Assembly (NCBI GenBank): GCA_035570055.1
Contig: DATMLM010000094.1
Coordinates: forward strand, 57,017 to 121,016
Direction of reading: 5' to 3'
From: DASRDS01 sp035570055
GTDB lineage: Bacteria; Gemmatimonadota; Gemmatimonadetes; Gemmatimonadales; Gemmatimonadaceae
Length of the DNA: 64,000 nt
The notes beneath the pieces were generated by a model, which was given only the letters and a program-made list of their open reading frames with translations, did not search any database and had not been told where the DNA came from. The translations under genes were made by a program, and so were the position numbers. Below are positions 16,918 to 25,557 of the stretch, piece by piece. The first letter of the stretch is position 1, and the number at the start of each line of letters is the position of its first letter.

Positions 16918-18663
16918 TCACACGGCGACGGCGAGTGTAGTAGCCGCCGGATAGGTGGGAAGGCCGCGGACCGCCCACCGCTGATTCATCACTTGCAGCC
17001 AGAACTCGAGCGCTAACGTTCGCGTGACCGCGAACAGCACCGCGTCATCGCCGGTGCGAGCGCGTTCAACTGCCTGGCGCACTTTAGCAATGTCGATGCA
17101 GCCTAGCTCGGCGAGGATCGACGACTTCAGCATTCGCCCTATCGTCGCCCCTTCTCGACTCACCGCCCAACGCGTGCGACCGCTGATCGCGCCCTTGTCG
17201 CGACGCTCACGAATGACCTCGGGAAGTACACCTTTCATCGCCTCGCGCATGAGCACCTTCTTGGTCGCCGACTCGATCCGCAATTCACGGGGAAGGCGGA
17301 GGCAGAACTCAACGAATGGGCGATAGAGGTATGGACAGCGCATCTCTATCCCATTCTCGAATTCGCCGCGATCGATGCAGGCCACGAGGTGAACAATGTC
17401 TGCTTCACCCTGCCCCGCGAACTTGTGTCCGATCGGGGCGGCGTTGAGACCGCGATTCCAGGCGGTGCGGTCGTTCAAGCCGAGTCGACGGGCGAACGTT
17501 GGGTTGATCCAGTCATACACCTGCGCCCAACGTGGCGCCGCTAGGCGGCGAAGGCTGGACGGCAGCAAGGGAGCGATCGCGTTATCGACGGCGTACTTCC
17601 AGAATGGCTTTTTGCCGAGGACAGACCAGCGCCAGAGTTCGCGAATTGTCTCGAGCACGCGACCGCGGGCGAGCCAGTCGGCGAAGAAATACAGGTTGCC
17701 AGCGACGAAGTGGTCGGGGCCGACGCCGCTGAAGAGCACGCGGCCGCCGGCGTTGCGTACGATCGAGCAAAGGGCGCGGTTGCGGGCGTACATCGGGTAC
17801 AATGGGTCGGGCAGGTCGTTGGGCGGCGGGGGTTCGCCGTCGTCCTGCCAGAGCCAGTAGTCGGTGATCGTCTCGAAGCGGACCCCGTACTGCTCGACGA
17901 CGGCGCGAGCGTACGACGACTCGTCGTCGAGAGAGTCGACCATCATCACGGTGCCGGCGATCCCGTGTGGGATTCGGCCGGCGCGGCGCATGGTTTCGGT
18001 CAGTGAGACGAGCGAGGAGGAGTCGAGACCGCCTGAGAGTTGCGACCAACAGTCGTCGGCGCCCGTCAGGTTTGAAATGAGCGCGCGCTCGAGTAAAGCG
18101 CGGAACTCGGCGGAGCTTTCCTCGGCCGAGGCGTGGTCGGCCGGCTGGAACTCGGCGGCGGACCAGTAGCGCTTGAGCGCGGTGTCGCCGGCGCGCGTGA
18201 TTAGGACGTGGCCCGGAGGGAAAGCGCGGACGCCGCGGTAAGGCGTGCGGTGGTCGCGGTCGAAGCCCGAGAGAATGAACTCGGCGATGTAGTCGAGGTC
18301 ATAGTCGGTGCCCTCGGCCAGGCGAGCGGCGTGGGAGGAGAACGCCAGCTCGTCGGGCTTGGTGCGATAGTACAGAGGCCTTACGCCGAAGGCATCGCGC
18401 GCGGCGATTGCCTGGTGAGTCACCGTGTTCTGGGCGACGAAAGCGAAATCGCCGAGGATGTCGCGGACGCAGGAATCACCGCGCGTCGCGATGGCCGAGG
18501 CGATCAAGGCGAGATCGGCGGTGTCGGGTGAAACGTCGGACCACGAGCGGATCTCCTCGCGGTTGTCGAGGCGTGCCGTGCCTACGACCGTCCAGTCGCC
18601 GCAGCGAACTCCTTCGTCGGCCGGGACGCCGCCTGGGCGCACCAGTGTGAAGAACGAGGGCAT
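16918..18663 (-). CDS. Lasso peptide cyclase (C, asparagine synthetase-like)
   Basis: A 581-aa homologue of asparagine synthetase B. Residues 1-170 resemble the glutaminase domain but begin MPSFF with no Cys2 nucleophile, so it cannot use glutamine; this is the normal state for lasso cyclases. The ATP pyrophosphatase loop SGGLDSSS is at 210-217. The enzyme should adenylate the Glu8 side chain of the precursor core and let Gly1 attack to close the ring while the tail is threaded. It starts 4 bases after the B2 gene and is followed 29 bases later by the precursor gene. Confidence 0.93.
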   Translation of the reverse strand: MPSFFTLVRPGGVPADEGVRCGDWTVVGTARLDNREEIRSWSDVSPDTADLALIASAIATRGDSCVRDILGDFAFVAQNTVTHQAIAARDAFGVRPLYYRTKPDELAFSSHAARLAEGTDYDLDYIAEFILSGFDRDHRTPYRGVRAFPPGHVLITRAGDTALKRYWSAAEFQPADHASAEESSAEFRALLERALISNLTGADDCWSQLSGGLDSSSLVSLTETMRRAGRIPHGIAGTVMMVDSLDDESSYARAVVEQYGVRFETITDYWLWQDDGEPPPPNDLPDPLYPMYARNRALCSIVRNAGGRVLFSGVGPDHFVAGNLYFFADWLARGRVLETIRELWRWSVLGKKPFWKYAVDNAIAPLLPSSLRRLAAPRWAQVYDWINPTFARRLGLNDRTAWNRGLNAAPIGHKFAGQGEADIVHLVACIDRGEFENGIEMRCPYLYRPFVEFCLRLPRELRIESATKKVLMREAMKGVLPEVIRERRDKGAISGRTRWAVSREGATIGRMLKSSILAELGCIDIAKVRQAVERARTGDDAVLFAVTRTLALEFWLQVMNQRWAVRGLPTYPAATTLAVAV

Positions 18664-18667
18664 GAGA

Positions 18668-19069
18668 TCAGGCGAAGGCGACGTAGTGTCGGAGCGCTTC
18701 GCGATCCTCGTTGAGCGGCTCGCCTCGGTAGGTCACCCAGGCGTGCGCGCCGAACGGGTACTGTCGCATGCCGAACGTCAGCTCGACGGGGACACCGCGG
18801 CGGCGGAGTAAGTACCAGAGTGCCAACGATTGCTCGAGGCACTCGATGCGGCCCGGGATCAGTATGGCGGCAGCGACGATCGAGCGCGCGGAGGCATCTA
18901 ACGTCGCCGCGTCAGGTTCCGTGGTCGTGGAGCGATCGCGCACGCGCGATTGGAGCAATGCGTGCGTGCGAGCGAAGCCGATCACGAGTAGCATCAGCTT
19001 GATCGCGATCAACGCGACGGCGCTGTCGATGGCCCGAATTCGCTTCATGGCGCGAATTCGCGTCATCAT
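18668..19069 (-). CDS. Lasso peptide B2 protein (transglutaminase-like leader protease)
   Basis: 133 aa. The transglutaminase-like cysteine protease domain is at the C-terminus: Cys77 in RIECLEQSLAL, His109 in GAHAWV and the acidic residue in LNEDRE near 121-122 form the expected triad. It should cleave the leader after the -1 Leu of the precursor. The N-terminal 60 residues are basic and partly hydrophobic. The ATG overlaps the stop of the B1 gene (ATGA, 19066-19069), so B1 and B2 are made as a pair, matching the split-B architecture of many non-proteobacterial and some Gram-negative lasso clusters. Confidence 0.92.
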   Translation of the reverse strand: MMTRIRAMKRIRAIDSAVALIAIKLMLLVIGFARTHALLQSRVRDRSTTTEPDAATLDASARSIVAAAILIPGRIECLEQSLALWYLLRRRGVPVELTFGMRQYPFGAHAWVTYRGEPLNEDREALRHYVAFA

Positions 19070-19389
19070 TGGGCACGCTCGAAGCGGACCAGGGAGGCAG
19101 CGAGCAACTCCGTGGTCATGGTGGAAGCGTCGGCCGCGATCTGTTCGCGTGGCGCATCGTACCGCGCTTCGAGCGCGTCGACGATCTCGCCGAGCGTGGT
19201 CCCTTGCTTCAGCATGTCCCAGATGAACGCACCGCTCTCGTTCAGCGTGTAGTACGCCCCGCCCGAGAGATCGAGCAGCATGGTCTGACCGTGCTGCGTC
19301 GCGCGCGACACGCGCGGCGACGCGATCAGGCGGTCGGACAACGAAACGGCTGGCTTCCCGCGGGCGCGCCGGAAAAAGCTCGCGATCAT
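19066..19389 (-). CDS. Lasso peptide B1 protein (PqqD-like RRE)
   Basis: 107 aa. A PqqD-type RiPP recognition element with the strand-strand-helix pattern MLLDLSGGAYYTLNESGAFIWDML, then LGEIVDALEARYDAP and a long C-terminal helix (ADASTMTTELLAASLVRF). It binds the YxxP leader segment of the precursor and delivers it to B2. It is the first of four genes in the order B1-B2-C-A. The 180 bases before it hold the likely operon promoter. Confidence 0.9.
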   Translation of the reverse strand: MIASFFRRARGKPAVSLSDRLIASPRVSRATQHGQTMLLDLSGGAYYTLNESGAFIWDMLKQGTTLGEIVDALEARYDAPREQIAADASTMTTELLAASLVRFERAQ

Positions 19390-19572
19390 CGGAACAGAGG
19401 GATCGAACTCACTTCATACGACCCGTCAGCGGCGCATTCTCACTGACTGCTTGCCTGTGGCGGCATAGATATGCCCACTGAGTCACACCCGCAACTGTAA
19501 AATGTTGCCAGAAGCAATACGCGACGAGGACGATACGTGGTGTTGAAAACGGAGTGCTTATGAACGGTGCGG
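19390..19572 (-). promoter_or_regulatory. Upstream region of the lasso operon
   Basis: 183 bases between the AraC-type regulator and B1, reading minus. It is visibly more AT-rich than its surroundings (a GCAACATTTTACAG segment and several TTG words). I find no small precursor-like ORF here in any minus-strand frame. The likely promoter of the B1-B2-C-A operon lies here, but exact boxes are uncertain. Confidence 0.4.
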
Positions 19573-20418
19573 CTACAACGGATGGCGCATGAGTTTGCGC
19601 GCGATGAGCGCCGAGAACTCGTCGGGATCGACGGTCCGCGACAAGAGCATCGGCGTGAGCCCCGTCAACGCCTTGCACTCGTCCGCCAACTTTCGCGGCG
19701 ACGAGTAGCCCAGCCGCGGCGCGATAATCTTGAGGCGGAGCCCGCCCCGGCGCACCAGGAAGTACACGCGGACCACGCGGGCCGATCGCAGGAGACCACT
19801 AGGCGACGTCAGCCCGGCCTTGGTGAGGGCACGGCCGAGCGTCATGCGTGACATACCCGCGACGCGGCGGAAGGCATCGACCGATCTGATTGTTTCCGGG
19901 GCGCGAAACAGCTCGGCCAGCGCGCGACGGAGCTCGGGTCGCACGGTCGTGAGGGCCCCCTCGACCCGCGCCAGCACCTCGTCCGTCAGCGAGGCCGCCG
20001 GCGCGGTCTCGAGCAGGTCGCGAAAGTAGGTCGGCCGGTCGTCGCAGTTGAAGAGCACGACGTCGCGAACGCCAAGGGCCGCAACGTCGTGCATGGAGTC
20101 GGCCGTGAGCGTCGTGTACACCACGACGTGCACGCCCGGATAGCGCGCGAGCAACGGTCCGAGTCGCTCGGCCCCCGGCCGACCAGGACCCTGCGGATCG
20201 ACCACCGCGCAATCGGCGCGACCCTGTCGCAACGCTGCGTCGAGCTCCGACATCGTCGCGACAGTCGTGACCTCATGACGCCCCGCGGCGACCACGCGGA
20301 GTGTTTGCAGGAGCCGGTCGGGCAGGAACGCGATGACATCGATCGATCGCGTCGACGGCAGGACGTGATCGGCGAGCGCTGGCAGCACACGCAAACGGCG
20401 ACCCAGGTGCAACCGCAT
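19573..20418 (-). CDS. AraC-type regulator with receiver-like N-terminus
   Basis: 281 aa. Residues about 25-135 read like a degenerate response-regulator receiver (DVIAFLPDRLLQTLRVVA, ADCAVVDPQGPG, VHVVVYTT, GVRDVVLF). The C-terminal 100 residues form an AraC double helix-turn-helix (GMSRMTLGRALTKAGL, IIAPRLGYSSPRKLADECKALTGLTPMLL). It starts 2 bases after the TPR protein gene ends and lies directly upstream of the lasso operon, so it is the prime candidate to control lasso peptide production, perhaps with the TPR protein sensing state. Confidence 0.85.
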   Translation of the reverse strand: MRLHLGRRLRVLPALADHVLPSTRSIDVIAFLPDRLLQTLRVVAAGRHEVTTVATMSELDAALRQGRADCAVVDPQGPGRPGAERLGPLLARYPGVHVVVYTTLTADSMHDVAALGVRDVVLFNCDDRPTYFRDLLETAPAASLTDEVLARVEGALTTVRPELRRALAELFRAPETIRSVDAFRRVAGMSRMTLGRALTKAGLTSPSGLLRSARVVRVYFLVRRGGLRLKIIAPRLGYSSPRKLADECKALTGLTPMLLSRTVDPDEFSALIARKLMRHPL

Positions 20419-20420
20419 GG

Positions 20421-21878
20421 TCAGGAATCGACTCCGGCCAATGCGCGGATAGCGGTGACGACCCGCGCAACGGCGGGCGTGGCCGCGACCTCCGGCGATC
20501 CCCGCGCCGCGATCGCTCCGGCGGCAACCGACGGAAGACCGAACTCCAGCGCGAGCTCCGCGGCGCGCGAGAACGCACGGCGCGCCCGATCGGGTCGCCC
20601 GAACCGTGCGTGCCCCTCCCCGACGAAGAGGGCATAGTGGGCCGCATGCGTGCCCGTCAGCGATTCCCGGCGCAGCCGAAGCCGGTACTGCTCAAACTCG
20701 CTCTCGTTGTGCTCCAGCACCGCCAACCGCATGAGGTTGAGGCCTGCCCACCACCGGAGGTCCCGCTGATGCGACGTCGAATGAATGACGAAGTACGCAT
20801 CGTGCGCCGCGCCACGCAACCCGAGACTGCCGAGCGCGGTCGCGAGATCATTCAACGCCCGGTCACGGTTCGCGACATCCTGGTACAGTGTGAACGCTTC
20901 ATATAGAAGCAGTACCGCCCGCTCATATTCCTGGCGGACAATCGCGACGCCACCACGATCGTGGAGCGCCGCGGCCCGGACCGCCTTGAGCTCTGGCCCG
21001 ACAGCGCCGACAATCACCTGGTCGAGCACGGACTCGGCTTCCGGCAGCTCACCGCGCTGCGCCGCGACCGCGGCCAAGCCAACGCGCGCGAGCATCGCGC
21101 TGTGCCTATCGCCGATCTCGGAGGCAACGTCGAGACCGAAGCGGTACACCCGGTCAGCCTCAGGTAGCTTGCCCATCATCCGGAGACAGAGGCCGGCACG
21201 CACCGCGCAAACCGGCAACGCCCGCGCGTCCGACGCCGATCTCGCATTCATTAGGACCGTGTCGTACACGTCGGCCGCCAACGACCACTGCGCGCTATCC
21301 TGCAGGACCTGCGCGTACGCCATGAGACAGTCGTTCACCGGCGCCGCGCGCGCGCTGGAGAAGACCGCGACCGCCGAGGCGAGCTCCCCGAGCGCGGCGC
21401 GCATCGCACCCGGCGCGACGCGCGCGATCGCTCGCCGAACAGTGACGAATTCACGAAACGTCGGTGCGCGCTCGCGGACGTGGCGCCAGACCCAGCGGTC
21501 GACGAGCCTCAGCACGACGAGTCCGGCCGACGTCGCCTCCCACTCCTGGGTGCCGGTCTCGGAGGCGCCGAGTGCCTCGAAGTACGCTATGTGACGGAGC
21601 GGGCTAAGACCCTCCTCGCCGCTGCGCGGCTCGTCGCCGAACGCGCATCCGGGTGCCTCAATGGGCATGGACCGGCTTGCGAGTGGGGTTACGCCACCGG
21701 CAATGCCAACAACCGGGGAACGCAATGGGCGCCAGTAGTATGCGAGTTGCGCGTTCCCCTGCGCGTCGCGCTGGATCTCGACGGCGCGCTCGTATCCGTT
21801 ACAACACTTGCCCGCATCATCTGGATCGGACCAGACGTGTGCTTCCGGGCCCTGGCAGTAGAATACGCGCTGCTCCAT
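20421..21878 (-). CDS. TPR-repeat protein upstream of the lasso regulator
   Basis: About 485 aa from the ATG at 21878 (MEQRVFYCQGPEAH). ATGs at 21896 and 21920 are also in frame; the last would overlap the acetate kinase start on the other strand through a shared CATG. The N-terminal 170 residues are a unique domain with a CC pair in AGKCCNGYERAV; the rest is TPR-like repeats (RAGLCLRMMGKLPEADRVYRFGL, LLLYEAFTLYQDVANRDRALNDLA). No signal peptide. Its C-terminal half is paralogous to the protein at 9365-10402. Coupled to the AraC regulator (2-base gap), it probably works with it. Confidence 0.78.
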   Translation of the reverse strand: MEQRVFYCQGPEAHVWSDPDDAGKCCNGYERAVEIQRDAQGNAQLAYYWRPLRSPVVGIAGGVTPLASRSMPIEAPGCAFGDEPRSGEEGLSPLRHIAYFEALGASETGTQEWEATSAGLVVLRLVDRWVWRHVRERAPTFREFVTVRRAIARVAPGAMRAALGELASAVAVFSSARAAPVNDCLMAYAQVLQDSAQWSLAADVYDTVLMNARSASDARALPVCAVRAGLCLRMMGKLPEADRVYRFGLDVASEIGDRHSAMLARVGLAAVAAQRGELPEAESVLDQVIVGAVGPELKAVRAAALHDRGGVAIVRQEYERAVLLLYEAFTLYQDVANRDRALNDLATALGSLGLRGAAHDAYFVIHSTSHQRDLRWWAGLNLMRLAVLEHNESEFEQYRLRLRRESLTGTHAAHYALFVGEGHARFGRPDRARRAFSRAAELALEFGLPSVAAGAIAARGSPEVAATPAVARVVTAIRALAGVDS

Positions 21879-21918
21879 ACGCCCGAGGTCCAACATATAC
21901 CAAATTGGCCATTCGTCC

Positions 21919-23061
21919 ATGATTCTCGCGCTCAACGCTGGCTCGTCGTCTCTCAAGTTCGCCGTCTTCGGCGACGCGAACGCGCGGATGATGTCCGGCG
22001 CGCTGGCACGCATCGGGACGCCGGACGGCACGCTGACCGTACACGGCACGCCATCGGACGAACGGCACGTGGATCTGCCCGATCATGCCGCCGCGTGGCG
22101 CGTGCTGACCGAGACGCTCGAGGCACGGCTCGACGTGCGGAGCCTCGCCGCGGTCGGGCATCGCATCGTGCACGGCGGCGCGACGTATTTCGGACCCGTG
22201 CGCATCACGTCAACGGTGGAGGACACGTTGCGCGGGCTCATTCCCCTGGCGCCGGAACATCTGCCGCAGGCACTCGAGGCGATCGATGCGGTGCGGCGAT
22301 GGTCGCCCGCGCTCGAGCAGATCGCGTGCTTTGACACCGCGTTTCATCGGCGCATGCCGCGGGTGGCGCAGCTGTGGGGGCTCACCCGGCCGCTCGCCGA
22401 TCGCGGCGTGATTCGGTACGGGTTCCACGGGCTGTCATACGAGTACGTGGTCAGCGCCGTGCCGCTGGGCAAGCGGGCCATCATCGCGCATCTCGGCAAC
22501 GGCGCGAGCGTCGCCGCTGTCCTCGACGGGCACAGCATCGATACCAGTATGGGGATGACGCCGACGGGGGGACTCGTCATGGGAACACGATCCGGGGATC
22601 TCGATCCCGGCGTCATGCTGTATCTGTTACGCGATATGTCGGTCGGTGACGTCGCGCGCCTCGTCAACCATCAAGCGGGATTACTCGGGCTGTCAGGCGC
22701 GACGAGCGATATGCAGGAGTTGCTTTCGCGAACCGACACCAACTCGCGAGAAGCCATCGACGTGTTTTGTTACCATGTCAAGAAAACGATTGGAGCGTAT
22801 GCGGCCGCGCTTGGCGGCGTCGACACGATCGTGTTCACTGGCGGCATTGGCGAGCACGCGGTGCCGGTGCGTGAGCAGATCTGCCAGGCGCTGGGATTTC
22901 TCGGCGTGCGCATTGACCCAGCTCGGAACACAGCCAATGCCGACATCATCTCGGCGGACGGCGCCGGCGTCACTGTGCGCGTCATCGCGACCGACGAAGA
23001 GCTCGTGATCGCGCGACACGTGACTGAGGTGCTACGTGACCAATCTCCGACGGCGCCGTGA
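21919..23061 (+). CDS. ackA: Acetate kinase
   Basis: 380 aa, the standard acetokinase fold that interconverts acetyl phosphate and acetate with ATP. Visible motifs: ILALNAGSSSLKF at the start, GHRIVHGG, FDTAFHRRMP, AHLGNGASVAA, DTSMGMTPTGGLVMGTRSGDLDPG and FTGGIGEHAVPVR. It is slightly shorter than the common 395-400 aa. No phosphotransacetylase gene is nearby, so it may be paired with a distant pta or with a phosphoketolase. Divergent from the TPR gene with little room for a promoter. Confidence 0.95.
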   Translation: MILALNAGSSSLKFAVFGDANARMMSGALARIGTPDGTLTVHGTPSDERHVDLPDHAAAWRVLTETLEARLDVRSLAAVGHRIVHGGATYFGPVRITSTVEDTLRGLIPLAPEHLPQALEAIDAVRRWSPALEQIACFDTAFHRRMPRVAQLWGLTRPLADRGVIRYGFHGLSYEYVVSAVPLGKRAIIAHLGNGASVAAVLDGHSIDTSMGMTPTGGLVMGTRSGDLDPGVMLYLLRDMSVGDVARLVNHQAGLLGLSGATSDMQELLSRTDTNSREAIDVFCYHVKKTIGAYAAALGGVDTIVFTGGIGEHAVPVREQICQALGFLGVRIDPARNTANADIISADGAGVTVRVIATDEELVIARHVTEVLRDQSPTAP

Positions 23062-23340
23062 GTCAGCGTAGTACGTCCGAATGCACCCCTGCACCATGCG
23101 ATTCAGGAGGATATCCGGTGCCGCGCGCGGCGAGCGGCGAATGGCGAGAGGAAGCTCGTGCCAGCAGGTCTTCACGACTACCAGAAGTTGCTCGACGCGC
23201 AGGTTGAGATGCTGCCCTTCTCGCGTCAGCCGCTCGATCACGCGATCGAGCACTTGGGCCTCGGGCGCCGGCTCCAACGTGACGTGCTCGATGATCGCCG
23301 ATCGCAGCGCGTCCGTGGTCTCTACTGGTATGGCGGGCAT
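23032..23340 (-). CDS. Small hypothetical protein overlapping the ackA 3' end
   Basis: About 102 aa from the ATG at 23340 (MPAIPVETTDALRSAII). The sequence looks like a genuine helical soluble protein (EAQVLDRVIERLTREGQHLNLRVEQLLVVVKTCWHEL) with a basic tail (RRRRRLVT). It overlaps the convergent end of acetate kinase by 30 bases. No family recognised. Codon use is consistent with coding, but the gene could be a chance frame. Confidence 0.5.
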   Translation of the reverse strand: MPAIPVETTDALRSAIIEHVTLEPAPEAQVLDRVIERLTREGQHLNLRVEQLLVVVKTCWHELPLAIRRSPRAAPDILLNRMVQGCIRTYYADSRRRRRLVT

Positions 23341-23469
23341 GCCAGTATCGGGAAGCGAGATTCGCGCCCGTTGGGGCCCGGTTCTCAACTCGTTGGCCTA
23401 CAAGTCGTTGGAACCGAAACACGGCCATAACACGCATGAGACTGTCCCCCCCGGAGGGCAATCCCGGTA

Positions 23470-25557
23470 TCACGCAGGCGACAGCCGCGACACGTATTGG
23501 TCTTGAGTCCCCTCGGCCGATGCCGCGTTCGGGTCCTGCACATACGACCCGTCGGCGCGCATGATCCATCGCGTCGGGTCATTCAACTCGGAGGTCAAGA
23601 TCTCCGCGACTTGACGCCGAGCCGTCGCGTCGACGATTGGCGTGGCGACCTCGACGCGGTGCAACAAGTTGCGCATCCGCCAGTCGGCCGAGCCGATCCA
23701 ATAGTCGTCGCCGAAGGCATAGATGCGGCCATGCTCCAAGAACCGGCCGACAATGCTGGAGACCGTAATGCGTTCCGACCGACCTGGTACGCCCGGGCGG
23801 AGCGTGCACAGCCCGCGTACGAGGAGGTCGATGCGCGCGCCCGCTTGGGACGCCGTGTAGAGGGCGCCGATGATTTCAGGGTCGTCCAGGCCGTTGAGCT
23901 TCGCGCGAATGCGTCCCTGCTCGCCGCGCGCGGCCTCGCGGCCGATGAGCGCCAGCAGTGGGTCGCGCATCGAGTACGGCGACACCAACACGTGGTGGTA
24001 CGCCGCACCGGTCACATCGCCCGCCGCGAGATCATCGAATAACGCCGCGAGCTCGGCCAAGATTTCCTGGCGTGCCGTGAGGATCGCGAAATCCGTGTAG
24101 TGGGCCGCCGTGATCGAATTCAGGTTGCCCGTGCTCACGAAACCGTACGAGCCCTCGGGACGGACGATGACGCCGACCTTCCCGTGCACCTTGAGGCCTG
24201 GCGGCGCGTGCACCACGCGGCAGCCGGCATCGGTCAGGATCGCGGTCCACCGGAGATTTGGGCTCTCGTCGAAGCGCGCCATGAGCTCGACAACCACCAG
24301 GACGTCCTTGCCGGCCTTGGCCGCGCGCACCAGCGCCGAGATCACGCGGGAGTCGCGCTCGGTGCGATAGATCGTGCAGCGCACCGCCTTGACCTCCGGA
24401 TCGGCGGCCGCATCATCCAGCATCCGACCCACGGAGGCCGTGAACGAATCGTACGGGAAATGGACGAACACGTCGCCCGTGCGCAGCCGCTCCCAGATGG
24501 ATTGCGACTCCGGAATCGGGATGCGCTGGCGGAACGAGGGGTACGCGAGATCCGCTCGCTTGATCGACGCGATGGACGAGAGCGCATCGAGTGAGACGAC
24601 CGGCCCGTCAGTCTCGAAGACGTCGCACGCATCGAGCGTCGCCCCGGTCGCGCCGACCGCCTGTGCCTCGGCGCTGAACATCGCCAGGAGTTGCTTGCGG
24701 ATCGCACGCGGCATCGAGCAGTTCACCTCGAGGCGAACGACCGGCGCGTGCTCGCGGCGTGCGAGCAAGGCCTCGGCCGCCGACACGGCGTCGCCGCTTG
24801 GGCGTTTCCCGAGTCGTGTATCGGAGGCGCGGGTGACCCGCAGGACGAACGCCTTTGCCTCGGGTCCGGCGTCTGGGCACAAGACATTGGCGTGGAGCAG
24901 CATCAGCTCCTCGAGCGCCATGTACTCGGTGCCCGGCTCGAGCTCGATCGCGCGAGGCAGCGTGCGGGGAATAGGCACAATGAGAAGCTTGCCGTCGCTC
25001 TGACGGACCACGACCAACGCGAGGGAGAGCGACGGCAGATGCGGGAGCCCGTCGCTCCCGACCGCCCCGAATACGGGAAGGACGTGATCCGTGAAGTACT
25101 GCTCGGCGATTTCCCGGGATGAAGGCGAGAGCTCGGTCCAGCGGCTCAGATGAATACCGGCATCGGCGAATGCGGGCCGGCATTGCGTGCGGAACCACTC
25201 GCGCCCATGGTGCAGCAGCGCGCCGGCGCCTTTCGCGGCCTGCATCGTGTCGTGAATCAGCGTCTGGACGTCCGAGCCGCGCGCGCCTATTCCGCCGTCA
25301 GTATCCGTGAAGTCCGGCTCGAACGCGCCCTTCCCCGCCAGCCACGCTTTCGCTTCGCCAACATGGACCGTGAAGAACTCGTCGAGATTTCCGCCGAGGA
25401 TGGCGAGAAAGCGCGCCCGCTCGCAGAGCGGCGTGCGCGGATGCTGCGCGAGTGCCAAGACGTGGGCGTTGAACTCGAGCAGCGTATCGTGCGTGTCATC
25501 GTCATCGGGCGCGCGCCAAACAGGGACCTCGGCGATCGCGCTAGAGTCCAGTGCCAT
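23470..25557 (-). CDS. ppk1: Polyphosphate kinase 1
   Basis: 695 aa, the full PPK1 length. The N-terminal domain shows RARFLAILGGNLDEFFTVHV; the catalytic core includes YRTERDSRVISALVRAAKAGKDVLVVVELMARFDE, the autophosphorylated His in LKVHGKVGVIV (usually THAK in E. coli-type enzymes) and the second conserved His in EHGRIYAFGDD, with GSADWRMRNL near the end. It makes long-chain polyphosphate from ATP. Its ATG lies inside the last codons of the outer-membrane barrel gene (17-base overlap), tying it to the phosphoesterase/DUF4956 operon upstream. Confidence 0.95.
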   Translation of the reverse strand: MALDSSAIAEVPVWRAPDDDDTHDTLLEFNAHVLALAQHPRTPLCERARFLAILGGNLDEFFTVHVGEAKAWLAGKGAFEPDFTDTDGGIGARGSDVQTLIHDTMQAAKGAGALLHHGREWFRTQCRPAFADAGIHLSRWTELSPSSREIAEQYFTDHVLPVFGAVGSDGLPHLPSLSLALVVVRQSDGKLLIVPIPRTLPRAIELEPGTEYMALEELMLLHANVLCPDAGPEAKAFVLRVTRASDTRLGKRPSGDAVSAAEALLARREHAPVVRLEVNCSMPRAIRKQLLAMFSAEAQAVGATGATLDACDVFETDGPVVSLDALSSIASIKRADLAYPSFRQRIPIPESQSIWERLRTGDVFVHFPYDSFTASVGRMLDDAAADPEVKAVRCTIYRTERDSRVISALVRAAKAGKDVLVVVELMARFDESPNLRWTAILTDAGCRVVHAPPGLKVHGKVGVIVRPEGSYGFVSTGNLNSITAAHYTDFAILTARQEILAELAALFDDLAAGDVTGAAYHHVLVSPYSMRDPLLALIGREAARGEQGRIRAKLNGLDDPEIIGALYTASQAGARIDLLVRGLCTLRPGVPGRSERITVSSIVGRFLEHGRIYAFGDDYWIGSADWRMRNLLHRVEVATPIVDATARRQVAEILTSELNDPTRWIMRADGSYVQDPNAASAEGTQDQYVSRLSPA

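Noticed and set aside
19390..19572. Possible second lasso precursor upstream of B1
   Set aside because: Minus-strand frames here give only peptides of fewer than ten residues; none has a YxxP leader or Gly core.
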